The notes: generated by a model from the letters alone, not told the origin. A stretch of DNA of 50,273 nucleotides from Thermoplasmata archaeon (GCA_003552585.1 PUNK01000041.1:1-50273), one strand, 5' to 3'. Numbered from the stretch's first letter, positions 7,487 through 15,995 are shown. Numbers and translations: made by a program.

Positions 7487-9136
7487 TCAGTAAACCGGTC
7501 CTTTTGGTTTTCTTACTGCGGCATAGATTAAAAGCGATAGTAATACAAACGATAATATTCCTATCGCCGCAAATATCCACCAATCGAGGATGGTCTCTAG
7601 TGGAATAATTGGTTCTAGAGGCCAAGTTATCTTCTCAGGTGTGAATTGATCGTCACTGATAACAGATACTTCAACCGGTTCTGATAGAGGGCCTTCACCG
7701 ACTTCGTTTGTTGCACTAACCGTGTATGTTACGTCACCTCGGGCATTTTGATCTACATAATACGTCTCCTCAGGTTGACCTACAAGTTCTCCGTCTCGAT
7801 AGACATTGTAATTTATTATTGGAGACCCTCCATCATCCATCGGTTCTGACCATGTCAATTCTACAGGTGCTTCATTTGATACTACATGCAGTTCTCTTAC
7901 CTCCGATGGTTCAACAGGTGACTCCCTTGGTGTAAGATAGATCGGAGTGCTGTAAGAGCTTTCTCCATATTCGTTCACTGCAGTCAATTTGTAGGTGTAA
8001 GTTATCTCATTGCTAACGTCAGTGTCAGCATGTTCAAAGGTATCGTTTGAAAAGGTGTTGATCAACTCTAATCCACCATCAGATGAACGGTAAAGATTGT
8101 ATTCCTCTATGGGTGCTAGACCTTCGAAACGTGGTTGCTCCCAACGGACGATAGCTCTTTCGTTTTCCGAGCTACCACGGACATTCTCTGGGTAAGATGG
8201 TACTTCACCTCCAGCTGCAAGGTATGCGTTGACCAGGCCATATCCATAATATTCGGGATTTGATAGATCTACAGCTTGTTGATTGATCTGTTCCCTTACT
8301 TGTCTCCCTGTTATCCCGGGGTTTGCCCCTAATTTTATTGCTGCTACGCCAGCCACAAAAGGTGTTGACATGGATGTACCAGCTTTATTTCCATACTTCT
8401 CGTTTGGGATTGTGGAGAATACCCTCATCTCCGTGTCCCCCCCTGGTGCGGTGAGGTCGAGCCAATCCCCGTAATTACTGTAGTCTGTTTTTTCCTTTTC
8501 ATGATTAACAGCTGAAACAGCTGCAACGGCATCATAGGCCGCAGGATAGTGTTTTGAATCTGTCCCATCGTTTCCAGCTGCGGCGGTCAAATAGATCCCT
8601 TCATCGTAAGCAAAGTTGATCTGTCTTTCAAATGCTCTAGCTAGAGGACTTTGGTCTCCACCGAAACTCATCGTTATTATATCTGCACCATTATCTCTAG
8701 CGAACCTTACTGCCTGGGACACTTCCTGCCATCTTCCCCCTTCTTTCTCTATGACTTTAAGAGCCATCAATTCAGCATCTGGTGCAACACTTGCTATTAT
8801 ACCGGCTACGTGAGTACCGTGGCCATCTACATCCATGGGGTCATCGTTATCGTTTACGAAATCATAACCGATCTCCTCCCACATCTTATCCTCAAGATCG
8901 GGATGGGTGTAATCGATACCGGTATCTAGCACAGCTATCCTTACACCTTCACCAGTTTCACCTAGTTCGTGTGCAAGGTCCGCCCCTACCATCTTCCATG
9001 CCCAGTCGTCACCGGGATAGGGAAAGTTACCGTCAGAGAGAGGGATAACAGATTCTTCAGCCTGTGTAACGTTAAAAGTGAAAACAGGTGTGATGAGTAT
9101 TATGAAAACGAGAAGCACCGAGATCCTTTTATCCAT
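7487..9136 (-). CDS. Secreted/membrane-anchored subtilisin-like serine protease with two fibronectin type III domains
   Basis: The product is about 549 residues from the ATG at 9136. A GTG at 9145 (552 residues) is in frame, but AGGTG lies six bases before the ATG and supports the shorter form. In the 552-residue numbering: a signal peptide covers about 7-30; the S8 catalytic domain has D74 (AVLDTGID), H109 (GHGTHVAG), oxyanion N192 (AAAGNDG) and S258 (GTSMSTPF). Two fibronectin type III repeats follow (about 315-405 and 410-495), then a membrane helix (about 522-543) and a short basic tail. It is therefore probably displayed on the outer face of the membrane. The region between the signal peptide and the catalytic domain is short, so a large propeptide is absent. 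Substrates are unknown. mutS lies 46 bp downstream on the same strand. Confidence 0.93.
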   Translation of the reverse strand: MDKRISVLLVFIILITPVFTFNVTQAEESVIPLSDGNFPYPGDDWAWKMVGADLAHELGETGEGVRIAVLDTGIDYTHPDLEDKMWEEIGYDFVNDNDDPMDVDGHGTHVAGIIASVAPDAELMALKVIEKEGGRWQEVSQAVRFARDNGADIITMSFGGDQSPLARAFERQINFAYDEGIYLTAAAGNDGTDSKHYPAAYDAVAAVSAVNHEKEKTDYSNYGDWLDLTAPGGDTEMRVFSTIPNEKYGNKAGTSMSTPFVAGVAAIKLGANPGITGRQVREQINQQAVDLSNPEYYGYGLVNAYLAAGGEVPSYPENVRGSSENERAIVRWEQPRFEGLAPIEEYNLYRSSDGGLELINTFSNDTFEHADTDVSNEITYTYKLTAVNEYGESSYSTPIYLTPRESPVEPSEVRELHVVSNEAPVELTWSEPMDDGGSPIINYNVYRDGELVGQPEETYYVDQNARGDVTYTVSATNEVGEGPLSEPVEVSVISDDQFTPEKITWPLEPIIPLETILDWWIFAAIGILSFVLLSLLIYAAVRKPKGPVY

Positions 9137-9210
9137 TTTTTGCACCTATCGTTATCTATCTAATACATTTTAATTCTGTAAAAACATTTCGTGCTTATGG
9201 TATGAGGATC

Positions 9211-9963
9211 TCAATGCAGTATTGCGATAAAGAGTATACCGAATATGATCCCAGCCAGTATACCAATTATTGCGGAGTGCCCCACTGCCTTCCTGTGGGC
9301 GTCGGGGATCAACTCATCGAATACGATATATAACATGGCACCGGCTGCAAAGCCAAGACTGACCGATAGTGCAAATTTTGATAATCCTCCTAAGAACCCA
9401 CCGATGAAAGCGCCTATCCCCATAGGTACACCAGCCAGTGCACATATCAGTATTACTTTTTTTGCTTTTACTCCCCCTATACACATGGCCGCTCCAACGG
9501 CCATCCCTTCGGGAAAATTGTGAACCGCCATCAATATTGCAAGAGTGATACCTATCTGGAAGGAAACTATGAAACCAGCGCCTATAGCTACACCTTCAGG
9601 AAGGTTGTGTAATGCGATCCCGATGCTAAGAAGGATACCTGTTTTCATGTAACGCCCTACTTTTTTGTCACCATCCCTGCTCAAGGTAAAGTGATGATGT
9701 GGAAACTTGATATCAAGCAATCCTATGATCAACACACCGATAAGAACACCGAATATAGCTGTGTAAAGTGATCCCTCTTCGATCGCTTCGGGTATAAGAT
9801 CGATAAAACTGATTGCGGCCATTATGCCTGCGGCAAATCCAAGAAGAACACTCATCAACTTATCTTCGATGTTCTTGATTAAAACGACTGAAAGTCCTCC
9901 ACCGACAGTTCCTATAACCCCGCTGAGCAATCCGATGATCGTGATCAAAAGCAAATATGACAT
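9211..9963 (-). CDS. ZIP family metal cation transporter
   Basis: This 250-residue integral membrane protein has about eight hydrophobic segments. The ZIP metal-binding motifs HNLPEG (119-124) and HNFPEG (148-153) lie in the fourth and fifth helices, and a His cluster (PHHH, 88-91) is in the loop before them. ZIP proteins import Zn(II) or other divalent metals such as Fe(II) or Mn(II) down their gradient. The start at 9963 is supported by AAGGAGAT just upstream. A DtxR-like palindrome overlaps the promoter, which would make import respond to Fe or Mn rather than zinc alone. No accessory transport genes are nearby. Confidence 0.92.
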   Translation of the reverse strand: MSYLLLITIIGLLSGVIGTVGGGLSVVLIKNIEDKLMSVLLGFAAGIMAAISFIDLIPEAIEEGSLYTAIFGVLIGVLIIGLLDIKFPHHHFTLSRDGDKKVGRYMKTGILLSIGIALHNLPEGVAIGAGFIVSFQIGITLAILMAVHNFPEGMAVGAAMCIGGVKAKKVILICALAGVPMGIGAFIGGFLGGLSKFALSVSLGFAAGAMLYIVFDELIPDAHRKAVGHSAIIGILAGIIFGILFIAILH

Positions 9964-9993
9964 AATACGTATCTCCTTTATTGTTTTGTATTG

Positions 9994-10009
9994 TTTAGGC
10001 CTACCTAAA
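9994..10009. promoter_or_regulatory. DtxR/MntR-like operator in the ZIP transporter promoter
   Basis: TTTAGG-CCTA-CCTAAA is a perfect 6-bp inverted repeat with a 4-bp spacer. It resembles the TTAGG...CCTAA half-sites of metal-dependent DtxR-family repressors. It overlaps the proximal edge of the minus-strand TATA element CTTATATTTTA (10006-10016), a placement expected for repression. Confidence 0.55.
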
Positions 10010-10167
10010 ATATAAGCTTTATGGTGAGTTTAAAGAAAATAAGAGAAACATTCATTTTTCTTTTAAGCATTTATATTTTATTGTGACTAACCTTCGTTAA
10101 AACTAATCGGTATATTTATAAAGAGGTATGACTATTCACCACCAGAAAATAAAAGGTGATGCATAAA

Positions 10168-11019
10168 ATGAAAAAAGTTATGATAGTATCGTTAATTTTG
10201 ATGCTAGCTTTGATATTGGTAAGCACTTTCCCAGTGATGGGTCAATACAGTGACGAGATCACGGATCCACAAGGTGATGTTTCATGGTGGCGTTATGTAG
10301 ATGGTCGTTATACTTGGGGAGAAGGAGAAAGGCCCAATATTGATATCATTGGTGCTCAGATATATAGAGATGGCGACGATATTGTGGCATCTTTAGAGGT
10401 CGTAGGTTCTATCCGCAGTGATAATAACGTTATTTATCACATATACCTTATAGATGAGGAAGGTCAAACCTATGGAATACATTTCCAGGATGGAATCTGT
10501 TATTTATACGGGCCTGGTATATATGATACTATCGAATTCACTGGTGTGGGTACAAGTACTTTTGAAACGAGCTTTTCTTTAGAAAGTGTAGGATATCCAA
10601 GTTCTTTGAGCATATCTGAAATTTACACATGGGACTGGGTTGAAGGAGAGGGCGAGGGTGAATATTACATGGATACCGCTGGCCCTGAAGCCGATGATCC
10701 AATAGATGATAACGATGATCCAGATGACAACGATGAATTCGATGAAGAGTTTTTCGAAGATATACTGGAAAGAGGCATGTGGTGCCTAGCTCTGGTGATA
10801 ATAATACCGATAGTGGTAATAATAGTGATAATCGTGGTTATCATAAAATTGCTGAAAGGAGGAGACAAAGGTGGAGAAGAACCTCCCCAACAGTATCAGC
10901 AGCAACCTCCAGCACAACAACCACCTCAACAACCTTCACAGGAGTATCAACAAACTCCACCACCACCGAGTGACCAGCAAGGTGAGACGGGGCAATCCCC
11001 TCCACCACCACCGCATTAA
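10168..11019 (+). CDS. Exported single-pass membrane protein with cytoplasmic Gln/Pro-rich tail
   Basis: The protein is about 283 residues from the ATG at 10168; GGTGAT seven bases upstream favours this start over those at 10156 and 10159. It has a signal peptide (MKKVMIVSLILMLALILVST), an extracytoplasmic domain of about 150 residues with many aromatic and acidic residues, an Asp/Asn/Glu-rich linker (PIDDNDDPDDNDEFDEE), a strongly hydrophobic Ile/Val helix, then a tail of about 60 residues composed largely of Gln, Pro and Ser. I do not recognise the N-domain. The following gene also encodes a membrane protein with a Gln/Pro-rich cytoplasmic segment, so the two may interact; this is inference. 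A TATA box lies at about 10109-10117. Confidence 0.75.
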   Translation: MKKVMIVSLILMLALILVSTFPVMGQYSDEITDPQGDVSWWRYVDGRYTWGEGERPNIDIIGAQIYRDGDDIVASLEVVGSIRSDNNVIYHIYLIDEEGQTYGIHFQDGICYLYGPGIYDTIEFTGVGTSTFETSFSLESVGYPSSLSISEIYTWDWVEGEGEGEYYMDTAGPEADDPIDDNDDPDDNDEFDEEFFEDILERGMWCLALVIIIPIVVIIVIIVVIIKLLKGGDKGGEEPPQQYQQQPPAQQPPQQPSQEYQQTPPPPSDQQGETGQSPPPPPH

Positions 11020-11040
11020 AGAATGAAGAGGTGAACAACA

Positions 11041-11862
11041 ATGGATATAAATAAAATGATACAGATACCGAACGAAAACCATAACTTACCGCCGAAAGTG
11101 AAAGAAGCTAGAGATATGTTCCGTTATGCGTCTATATTCTTTCTAGTCGCAGCACTGCTTTACGGTCTCTGGGGACTTTGGTCGATCATGAGAGGAATGA
11201 TGTGGGGTTGGGGATTTAGGATCATGCAAGGTATCATCTACTTGATCTTCGGAGCAGTAGCCCTGGTGGTAAAAAGCAAGTTCGAAGAAGTGTCTATCCG
11301 TCCAATAGATCAAGGACAGGTGGGTACAGTGAAAGATAATCTGGTAGTCTATATAATACTTGGATTCATATTCGGTTGGGTCCTTTCCGGTCTTTTAATA
11401 TTGCTCGGTTACATGAAACTCGATGAAATAGATACTCAAGCAAACATGTGCCCTGAATGCCGGGGCACCATGAGATTTGCACAGGAATATCAGAGATGGT
11501 ACTGTGATAACTGCCAGGATTACAAAGTTCCAATCCATCCGGCAAATGTAGCCCAACCACCACCGGGTCAAACACCGCCACCACAACAGCAGCAGCAACC
11601 ACAGGAACAGCAACAGCAGGGTTGGGGACAACAACAGCAGCAACCACAGGAACAACAACAACAGCAGGGTTGGGGACAACAACAGCAGCAACCACAGGAA
11701 CAACAACAACAGCAGGGTTGGGTACAGCAGAAACCACAGGAACAGCAACAGGAGCAACAGCAGCCCAGCGGACCTAATAACTGTCCAACCTGTGGAGCAC
11801 AGGGACGATGGATAGGACAGTACCAGCGCTATTACTGCGATAACTGTCAAAAATACCTGTAA
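11041..11862 (+). CDS. Membrane protein with two zinc ribbons flanking a Gln-rich tandem repeat
   Basis: This 273-residue protein is preceded by GAGGTGA. Three hydrophobic segments (about 30-50, 57-78 and 102-125) are followed by a zinc ribbon (CPEC ... YQRWYCDNCQDY), a Pro/Gln-rich linker of about 80 residues built from 16-residue repeats, and a second ribbon (CPTCG ... YQRYYCDNCQKYL) at the C-terminus. The two ribbons resemble each other closely and look like a duplication pushed apart by repeat growth. Membrane DUF4234/TM2-like proteins with C-terminal ribbons exist in archaea, but the function is unknown. It is 21 bp downstream of the other Q/P-tailed gene and is probably in the same operon. 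Confidence 0.75.
   Translation: MDINKMIQIPNENHNLPPKVKEARDMFRYASIFFLVAALLYGLWGLWSIMRGMMWGWGFRIMQGIIYLIFGAVALVVKSKFEEVSIRPIDQGQVGTVKDNLVVYIILGFIFGWVLSGLLILLGYMKLDEIDTQANMCPECRGTMRFAQEYQRWYCDNCQDYKVPIHPANVAQPPPGQTPPPQQQQQPQEQQQQGWGQQQQQPQEQQQQQGWGQQQQQPQEQQQQQGWVQQKPQEQQQEQQQPSGPNNCPTCGAQGRWIGQYQRYYCDNCQKYL
11583..11727 (+). repeat. 48-bp in-frame tandem repeat, about three copies
   Basis: CAACAG-type Gln codons plus GGTTGGGG recur with a 48-bp period; the GGTTGG landmarks are at about 11620, 11668 and 11716. Each unit encodes a 16-residue Q-rich block ending in GWG or GWV. The second and third copies are almost identical at DNA level, which suggests recent expansion by slippage or recombination. 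Confidence 0.9.
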
Positions 11863-11905
11863 GGAGATATCTGATATCTATAGTAAGGGTGTTAGTTAGA
11901 AACCC

Positions 11906-11925
11906 ATTCCTTTCTTTTTCTTATC
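11906..11925 (+). terminator. Possible pyrimidine-rich terminator after the Q-rich operon
   Basis: A T-rich tract (CCTTTCTTTTTCTT) lies about 45 bp after the stop of the zinc-ribbon gene and before the tRNA-Val gene on the other strand. Archaeal termination commonly uses T-rich tracts; this is a weak call. Confidence 0.3.
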
Positions 11926-11973
11926 GAATTTCTCAGTTTTCCAATCCAAAGGAGAACATGAACACGTGTGAAA

Positions 11974-12047
11974 TGGGCTCAGCCGGATTCGAACCGGCGA
12001 TCTCCGCCGTGTGAAGGCGATGTCATAACCAACTAGACCATGAGCCC
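11974..12047 (-). tRNA. tRNA-Val (CAC)
   Basis: The minus strand folds as a full cloverleaf. The acceptor is GGGCTCA/TGAGCCC, the D-arm is GTCTAGTTGGTTATGAC, the anticodon stem is TCGCC/GGCGG with loop TTCACAC giving anticodon CAC, and the T-arm is GCCGG-TTCGAAT-CCGGC. The discriminator is A and CCA is not encoded. There is no intron. Reading the loop one base earlier would suggest TTC (Glu), but only the CAC register gives a 5-bp stem with a 7-nt loop. Confidence 0.93.
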
Positions 12048-12169
12048 GTTTTGTTTGCGAGCGCTGGGATATCGTTTTGCAAAGTCCACATCTATCTTTG
12101 ATTTATTTATCACTTTCGCAAAGGAAGTTTTCCAAAATAGTTTTATTATTAACGTCTTATCAGTTAATC

Positions 12170-12652
12170 ATGGAAAAGATGTGTTATGAGCCGATAGGAA
12201 CAATCCATTCACCATTCAAAGATATAAAAGGCATGCCGATCCAACCGACAGGTGCTGAAGGTGTGAAAGGACATATAGATGTAGATCCCCGATACAAAGA
12301 CGGTCTTAAGGATATTGACGGTTTCTCTCATATCATATTGATATACCATTTTCACCTTTCAGAAGATTATTCTTTGACGGTAAAACCATTCTTAGATAAA
12401 AAAGAGCGTGGGGTCTTTTCTACTAGAGCACCCAAAAGACCGAACCAAATTGGATTATCGATAGTGAAGTTGATAGATGTCGATGGAACTAGGATCAACA
12501 TTGAAGATGTAGATGTGGTTGATGGAACTCCCCTTTTGGATATAAAACCATATGTTCCAGAATTCGACGATAGAAGAGTGGAAAGATCCGGTTGGCTGAA
12601 CAAGAGGGCCGAAGGAGTAAATGAAGTAAAATCTGATGAAAGATTTAGATAA
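12170..12652 (+). CDS. TrmO-like tRNA (adenine-N6)-methyltransferase, UPF0066 family
   Basis: The protein is 160 residues from the ATG at 12170 (MEKMCYEPIGTIHSPF). It shows the family signatures PIGTIHSPF, DGFSHIILIYHFH, TRAPKRPNQIGLS and DGTPLLDIKPYVPEFD. The family binds S-adenosylmethionine in an unusual beta-barrel fold; E. coli TrmO methylates the t6A37 base of tRNA-Thr to m6t6A. Upstream in-frame codons exist back to 12077, but they overlap the region next to the tRNA and are not supported; a TATA-like tract at about 12141-12150 precedes the chosen start. The protease gene follows within about 15 bp, suggesting cotranscription. Confidence 0.88.
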   Translation: MEKMCYEPIGTIHSPFKDIKGMPIQPTGAEGVKGHIDVDPRYKDGLKDIDGFSHIILIYHFHLSEDYSLTVKPFLDKKERGVFSTRAPKRPNQIGLSIVKLIDVDGTRINIEDVDVVDGTPLLDIKPYVPEFDDRRVERSGWLNKRAEGVNEVKSDERFR

Positions 12653-12667
12653 AATTCAAGGATGATC

Positions 12668-13525
12668 ATGTCTAACGAATACCGCATAATAGACACGTTT
12701 CCAAGATATCTAGAATTTTGGGATAAGGCCAATAGCATGGAGATCCAGTCTCAGTTTGATCTTTGGGAAGCCGAATATCTGAGTGAATGGCCCGAACTCT
12801 TTGAAAAACAAAAGAATAGCTACGAAGAAAGAGATTGGAAAGAAATAGCTTTGGAAAGGATCATACCCTTTTTAGAGGAGAGACATGAATCAATGATCAG
12901 AGCTAGAAATAATCTGTTGGGTATCTTACCAAGAATTCACAAAAAAGCATCTGACGTTCTTGGTTTCGAATTTCCTATAAATTACGTTATTCATGTGGGC
13001 ATAGGCAGTGCAGGATGGGCCACAAGATACAAGGATAAACCAGCTGTGATATTTGGCCTTGAGATGATAGCGGAAGAAGGTTGGATCAAGCGCAATACAT
13101 TGAAAGGATTGGCCGCTCATGAAATAGGACATCTTTATCATCTGGATAAAAGAGAAGATATGTCATGGAAGCAGGGACCTTTTTGGGATCTTTATGTCGA
13201 AGGGTTTGCCCAGGTTTGTGAACATAAAATATTGAACGAAGATACATGGCATATGCAAGCATCTAAGGAAGATTGGCTTGAACACTGCCAAAGTAATACC
13301 GCTAGCCTCGCTCAACTTTATCTAGAAAGAGTGGAAAAGGAAGAAGGTATTAAAGACTTCTTTGGTAATTGGTTCGAGATCGATGGATACAGCATGTGCG
13401 GCTACTATTTAGGACATGAGCTAGTAAAGATGTGGTTGGATGAATCAAAAATCGATGAGATAGCTTTACTTGGTGATAAAGAGATCGAGACTAAGGTTAG
13501 AGATACTTTGAAGAACTTAATATAG
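12668..13525 (+). CDS. Putative zinc metalloprotease with HEXXH motif (DUF2268-like)
   Basis: The product is about 285 residues. It contains AAHEIGHLYH (His153, Glu154 and His157 counted from an upstream ATG at 12662), with a likely third ligand Glu180 in VEGFAQ: the gluzincin-like HExxH...E arrangement. No signal peptide or membrane helix is visible, so it is probably cytoplasmic. AAGGA six bases before 12668 supports this start over 12662. The fold resembles predicted Zn-dependent proteases of the DUF2268 type, but the exact family is uncertain. Cotranscribed with the TrmO-like gene, with no obvious functional link. Confidence 0.7.
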   Translation: MSNEYRIIDTFPRYLEFWDKANSMEIQSQFDLWEAEYLSEWPELFEKQKNSYEERDWKEIALERIIPFLEERHESMIRARNNLLGILPRIHKKASDVLGFEFPINYVIHVGIGSAGWATRYKDKPAVIFGLEMIAEEGWIKRNTLKGLAAHEIGHLYHLDKREDMSWKQGPFWDLYVEGFAQVCEHKILNEDTWHMQASKEDWLEHCQSNTASLAQLYLERVEKEEGIKDFFGNWFEIDGYSMCGYYLGHELVKMWLDESKIDEIALLGDKEIETKVRDTLKNLI

Positions 13526-13579
13526 AAAACTGTTTGGTAACAAAAAGTTTCAAATAAAGAGTATTGATAAGTTTCTACC

Positions 13580-14773
13580 ATGTCTGGTATAAGATTTGGA
13601 ATCTGTGGAGATTTTGACTGGCACAATACTTCAGAAGAAGATAATCCGTTCTCTACCTTGGAGAAAAATAAAGTCAAGGATCTGATATCTGAGCTCAACA
13701 GAGATCCGATGGATGAAGGTGAACTTTTTTCCAAATATGGGGAAATAAAAGAAGAGATAGAGAAATTACTCAGATTAAAGACCCTTAAAAAAAGAGGGGA
13801 AAAGATCTACGTTAATTTTACATTTATTGATAAAGAAGATAGCGAGTTTCTGATGGAGGTTTGTGAAGATCATGCTTTGAAACTAGTCGACTTGATATCT
13901 TCAAAAAAAGGCCAGATCCATGAAGTTTTATCAAGATATGAAAATAAGAGGGTGGGAAAAGATAAGCTCGCATTCTTCATCATCGGATGTTATTTTCTGG
14001 ATTGGGGCACATTGAAATTGTTTAGTAAATGGGGTATAGCGGATAATATGAAGCCTCAACCTGGTGGTAATGAATACGTCTTATGGGGTGAAGAGAACTA
14101 TGAGAATATATTAAAAGAGATATACTGGGGTGGACATATGATACCTGATATTGATTATGTATTCCACACATTTGGAGACCATCATAAGGATACAAAACGT
14201 AACACCTTTCCAGATATACTGCATCGTTTCAACGATTTCGATTTTCCTGGTGGAGCAGAATACAGATCTTTACTTTTTGAGAAGAGGAAGGGATTTGCAT
14301 CTGAACTGGCAGATATAATTGTTATTATAGGTAAAGAGGGTGCTAGTAAGGATCTGTTAGAAAAAAAACTAGAATACAAAAGTCTAGACAAACGTATCAC
14401 ACTACTACAGAAGCTTGGATATATTGATGAAGAAGATGACAGGTACTACCTATCAGTACCCTTTTTCACTGAAGAGGATAGGGATATGATATTGGATTGT
14501 ATACGTCCCTTGATACCGATACTTAAGGATTGGATAGATGATGATCTAGAAGATTTAAAGTCGGATATCGAACCTATAAGACCTAGTCAGAATGGAGTCC
14601 CCTTCGATGAATATTTTATACAGGTTTGGCATTATATTTTTGGTCTAGTAAATAAGAATCTTGCCAATAGATCTATAATATATGATACCTACTCAGATGA
14701 TTCTGAACACAAAGGATACATGCCTGGAATAACGATCAAGGATGTGTTGTTAGAGTTAGAAGAACTGATATAA
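13580..14773 (+). CDS. Uncharacterised protein with two winged-helix-like modules
   Basis: This is a 397-residue soluble protein I do not recognise. Two regions resemble each other. About residues 30-110 contain 'LKTLKKRGEKIYVNFTFIDKED' type sequence, and about 260-335 contain 'LLQKLGYIDEEDDRYYLSV' then PFFTEEDRD. Each looks like a recognition helix followed by a two-strand wing, then a helix beginning with an acidic E/D-E-D motif. The central part has aromatic-rich segments (GCYFLDWGTLKLFSKWG; DIDYVFHTFGDHH). This suggests a duplicated wHTH protein, perhaps a regulator, but no ligand or target is evident. The gene is convergent with the F420-ligase-family gene. Confidence 0.6.
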   Translation: MSGIRFGICGDFDWHNTSEEDNPFSTLEKNKVKDLISELNRDPMDEGELFSKYGEIKEEIEKLLRLKTLKKRGEKIYVNFTFIDKEDSEFLMEVCEDHALKLVDLISSKKGQIHEVLSRYENKRVGKDKLAFFIIGCYFLDWGTLKLFSKWGIADNMKPQPGGNEYVLWGEENYENILKEIYWGGHMIPDIDYVFHTFGDHHKDTKRNTFPDILHRFNDFDFPGGAEYRSLLFEKRKGFASELADIIVIIGKEGASKDLLEKKLEYKSLDKRITLLQKLGYIDEEDDRYYLSVPFFTEEDRDMILDCIRPLIPILKDWIDDDLEDLKSDIEPIRPSQNGVPFDEYFIQVWHYIFGLVNKNLANRSIIYDTYSDDSEHKGYMPGITIKDVLLELEELI

Positions 14774-14803
14774 CTGAGCGTTCCTATCTCTAAAATTGCT
14801 CAG
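14774..14803. terminator. Stem-loop between convergent genes
   Basis: CTGAGC (14774-14779) and GCTCAG (14798-14803) form a perfect 6-bp inverted repeat with an 18-nt loop immediately after the stop at 14773. It could shape transcript ends in either direction. Evidence is limited to the inverted repeat. Confidence 0.3.
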
Positions 14804-14828
14804 CGGGTCTGTGCCGGATCGCTCTTTC

Positions 14829-15995
14829 TCAATCAAGGAAGTTCTTCACTAGAACGACTGGAGTCCCAGCATCAGATGAACCACTGACCAGGTCGGCTAG
14901 GCTTCCGAGTAAGTCTTCCATCCTGCGAGGAGTGGTCCCTTCCTTTTCCATACAATCTTCAGACCTATCCTTCTTCTTTTCCTTTTCGAGAATCTTGATT
15001 ATCTCTTCTTCGTCCTTCCCTTCCTCGTAATGATATTTATCAGCTAGATACTTGTACTTTACACCTCTACGAAAATGGTCTAGACCGTCGGTGGATGCAA
15101 CAGCAGGTTCCGGATCTGCAAGTTCATAGATGCCGCTCGTTGGGTCCTTGTAAGCACCATCTCCGTATATGATAACCTCTATGGTGACTCCCAGTTCTTC
15201 CTTAACTCTCTTCTGTATACTGTTCACAACCTTCTCTCCGTTCCTCGGTGCCAATTTCAGTCTTCCTCCGCTGGACATGTTGCTTCCTAAAAGCCCCCAT
15301 TTCGAACATATCTTACCTTCGGTACAGATATCATCGAGGGTAATGCATTTCTCTACTTTCTTAGATATAGCCTTCTTAGTATGTTCTCTAGTATGTATAT
15401 CAGCTGCTATCACACCATCCGGATCGAATCGGGCGATACACTGGGGATCATTGCACAGGATAATTTCACCCTCAGGGCCAGCTCCATTTATTATCTCTTT
15501 GTAGTATTCTATATAATTTACTTCAGTTATAGGGTGTTTGAACTCTTTACCTTCGATATCATCTGCTGTTATAAGATCCTTATTTAACTCCTTTGTGAAT
15601 TCAGGGGATATCACTTGATTGCCTACCTCATCGCAGGGATATGAAAACTGAACGATCACCTTTCCTTCTGGTACTGCCCTAGCGATAGATTCAAGTATCA
15701 TCGAAAAACGATTCCTACTGGTTATCGGAAAGACCACCCCAACGGTTCCATCGTCTGGAAGATCGAGTGCCTTCTTTATTGAATCGGAAACCTCTTCCAA
15801 TTCCAGATAGTTATTTTGTGCCCGTGCGACGATGGATTCAGTTACACACAGCACGTCACCATCATCAAGCAACCCATCATCATATGCAAGTCTGAGTGGT
15901 TCTAGCAACTTTTCAACTATATCCATATCCGGAAGTATCACTCCCATCTTTAACCCCATCGCCATAGGTCCTACATAATCTGGTATCTCGGTCAT
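14829..15995 (-). CDS. Coenzyme F420-0:L-glutamate ligase family protein, long form
   Basis: The 388-residue sequence matches the F420-ligase family (CofE/FbiB N-domain) in its opening (LLEPLRLAYDDGLLDDGDVLCVTESIVARAQ) and in a later GDGAYKDP segment. Authentic CofE is about 250 residues and adds glutamates to F420-0 with GTP. This protein is longer, with an inserted region containing CNDPQCIARFDPDGVIAADIHT and an extended C-terminus. No other F420 biosynthesis gene is in the window, so its role may differ from CofE. A TATA-like TTAAATAAG lies at about 16018-16030. The family call is good; the reaction is uncertain. Confidence 0.7.
   Translation of the reverse strand: MTEIPDYVGPMAMGLKMGVILPDMDIVEKLLEPLRLAYDDGLLDDGDVLCVTESIVARAQNNYLELEEVSDSIKKALDLPDDGTVGVVFPITSRNRFSMILESIARAVPEGKVIVQFSYPCDEVGNQVISPEFTKELNKDLITADDIEGKEFKHPITEVNYIEYYKEIINGAGPEGEIILCNDPQCIARFDPDGVIAADIHTREHTKKAISKKVEKCITLDDICTEGKICSKWGLLGSNMSSGGRLKLAPRNGEKVVNSIQKRVKEELGVTIEVIIYGDGAYKDPTSGIYELADPEPAVASTDGLDHFRRGVKYKYLADKYHYEEGKDEEEIIKILEKEKKKDRSEDCMEKEGTTPRRMEDLLGSLADLVSGSSDAGTPVVLVKNFLD

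Noticed and set aside
11583-11727. Repeats that could suggest a CRISPR array
   Set aside because: The period is 48 bp with no spacers, and it is in frame within a gene.
11366-11850. Minus-strand frames rich in Val or Leu opposite the Q-rich gene
   Set aside because: They are the antisense of CAA/CAG repeats; the plus strand has ribosome-binding site, membrane helices and zinc ribbons.
11974-12047. tRNA-Glu (TTC) reading of the anticodon loop
   Set aside because: That register breaks the 5-bp anticodon stem; the CAC register gives a standard cloverleaf (Val).
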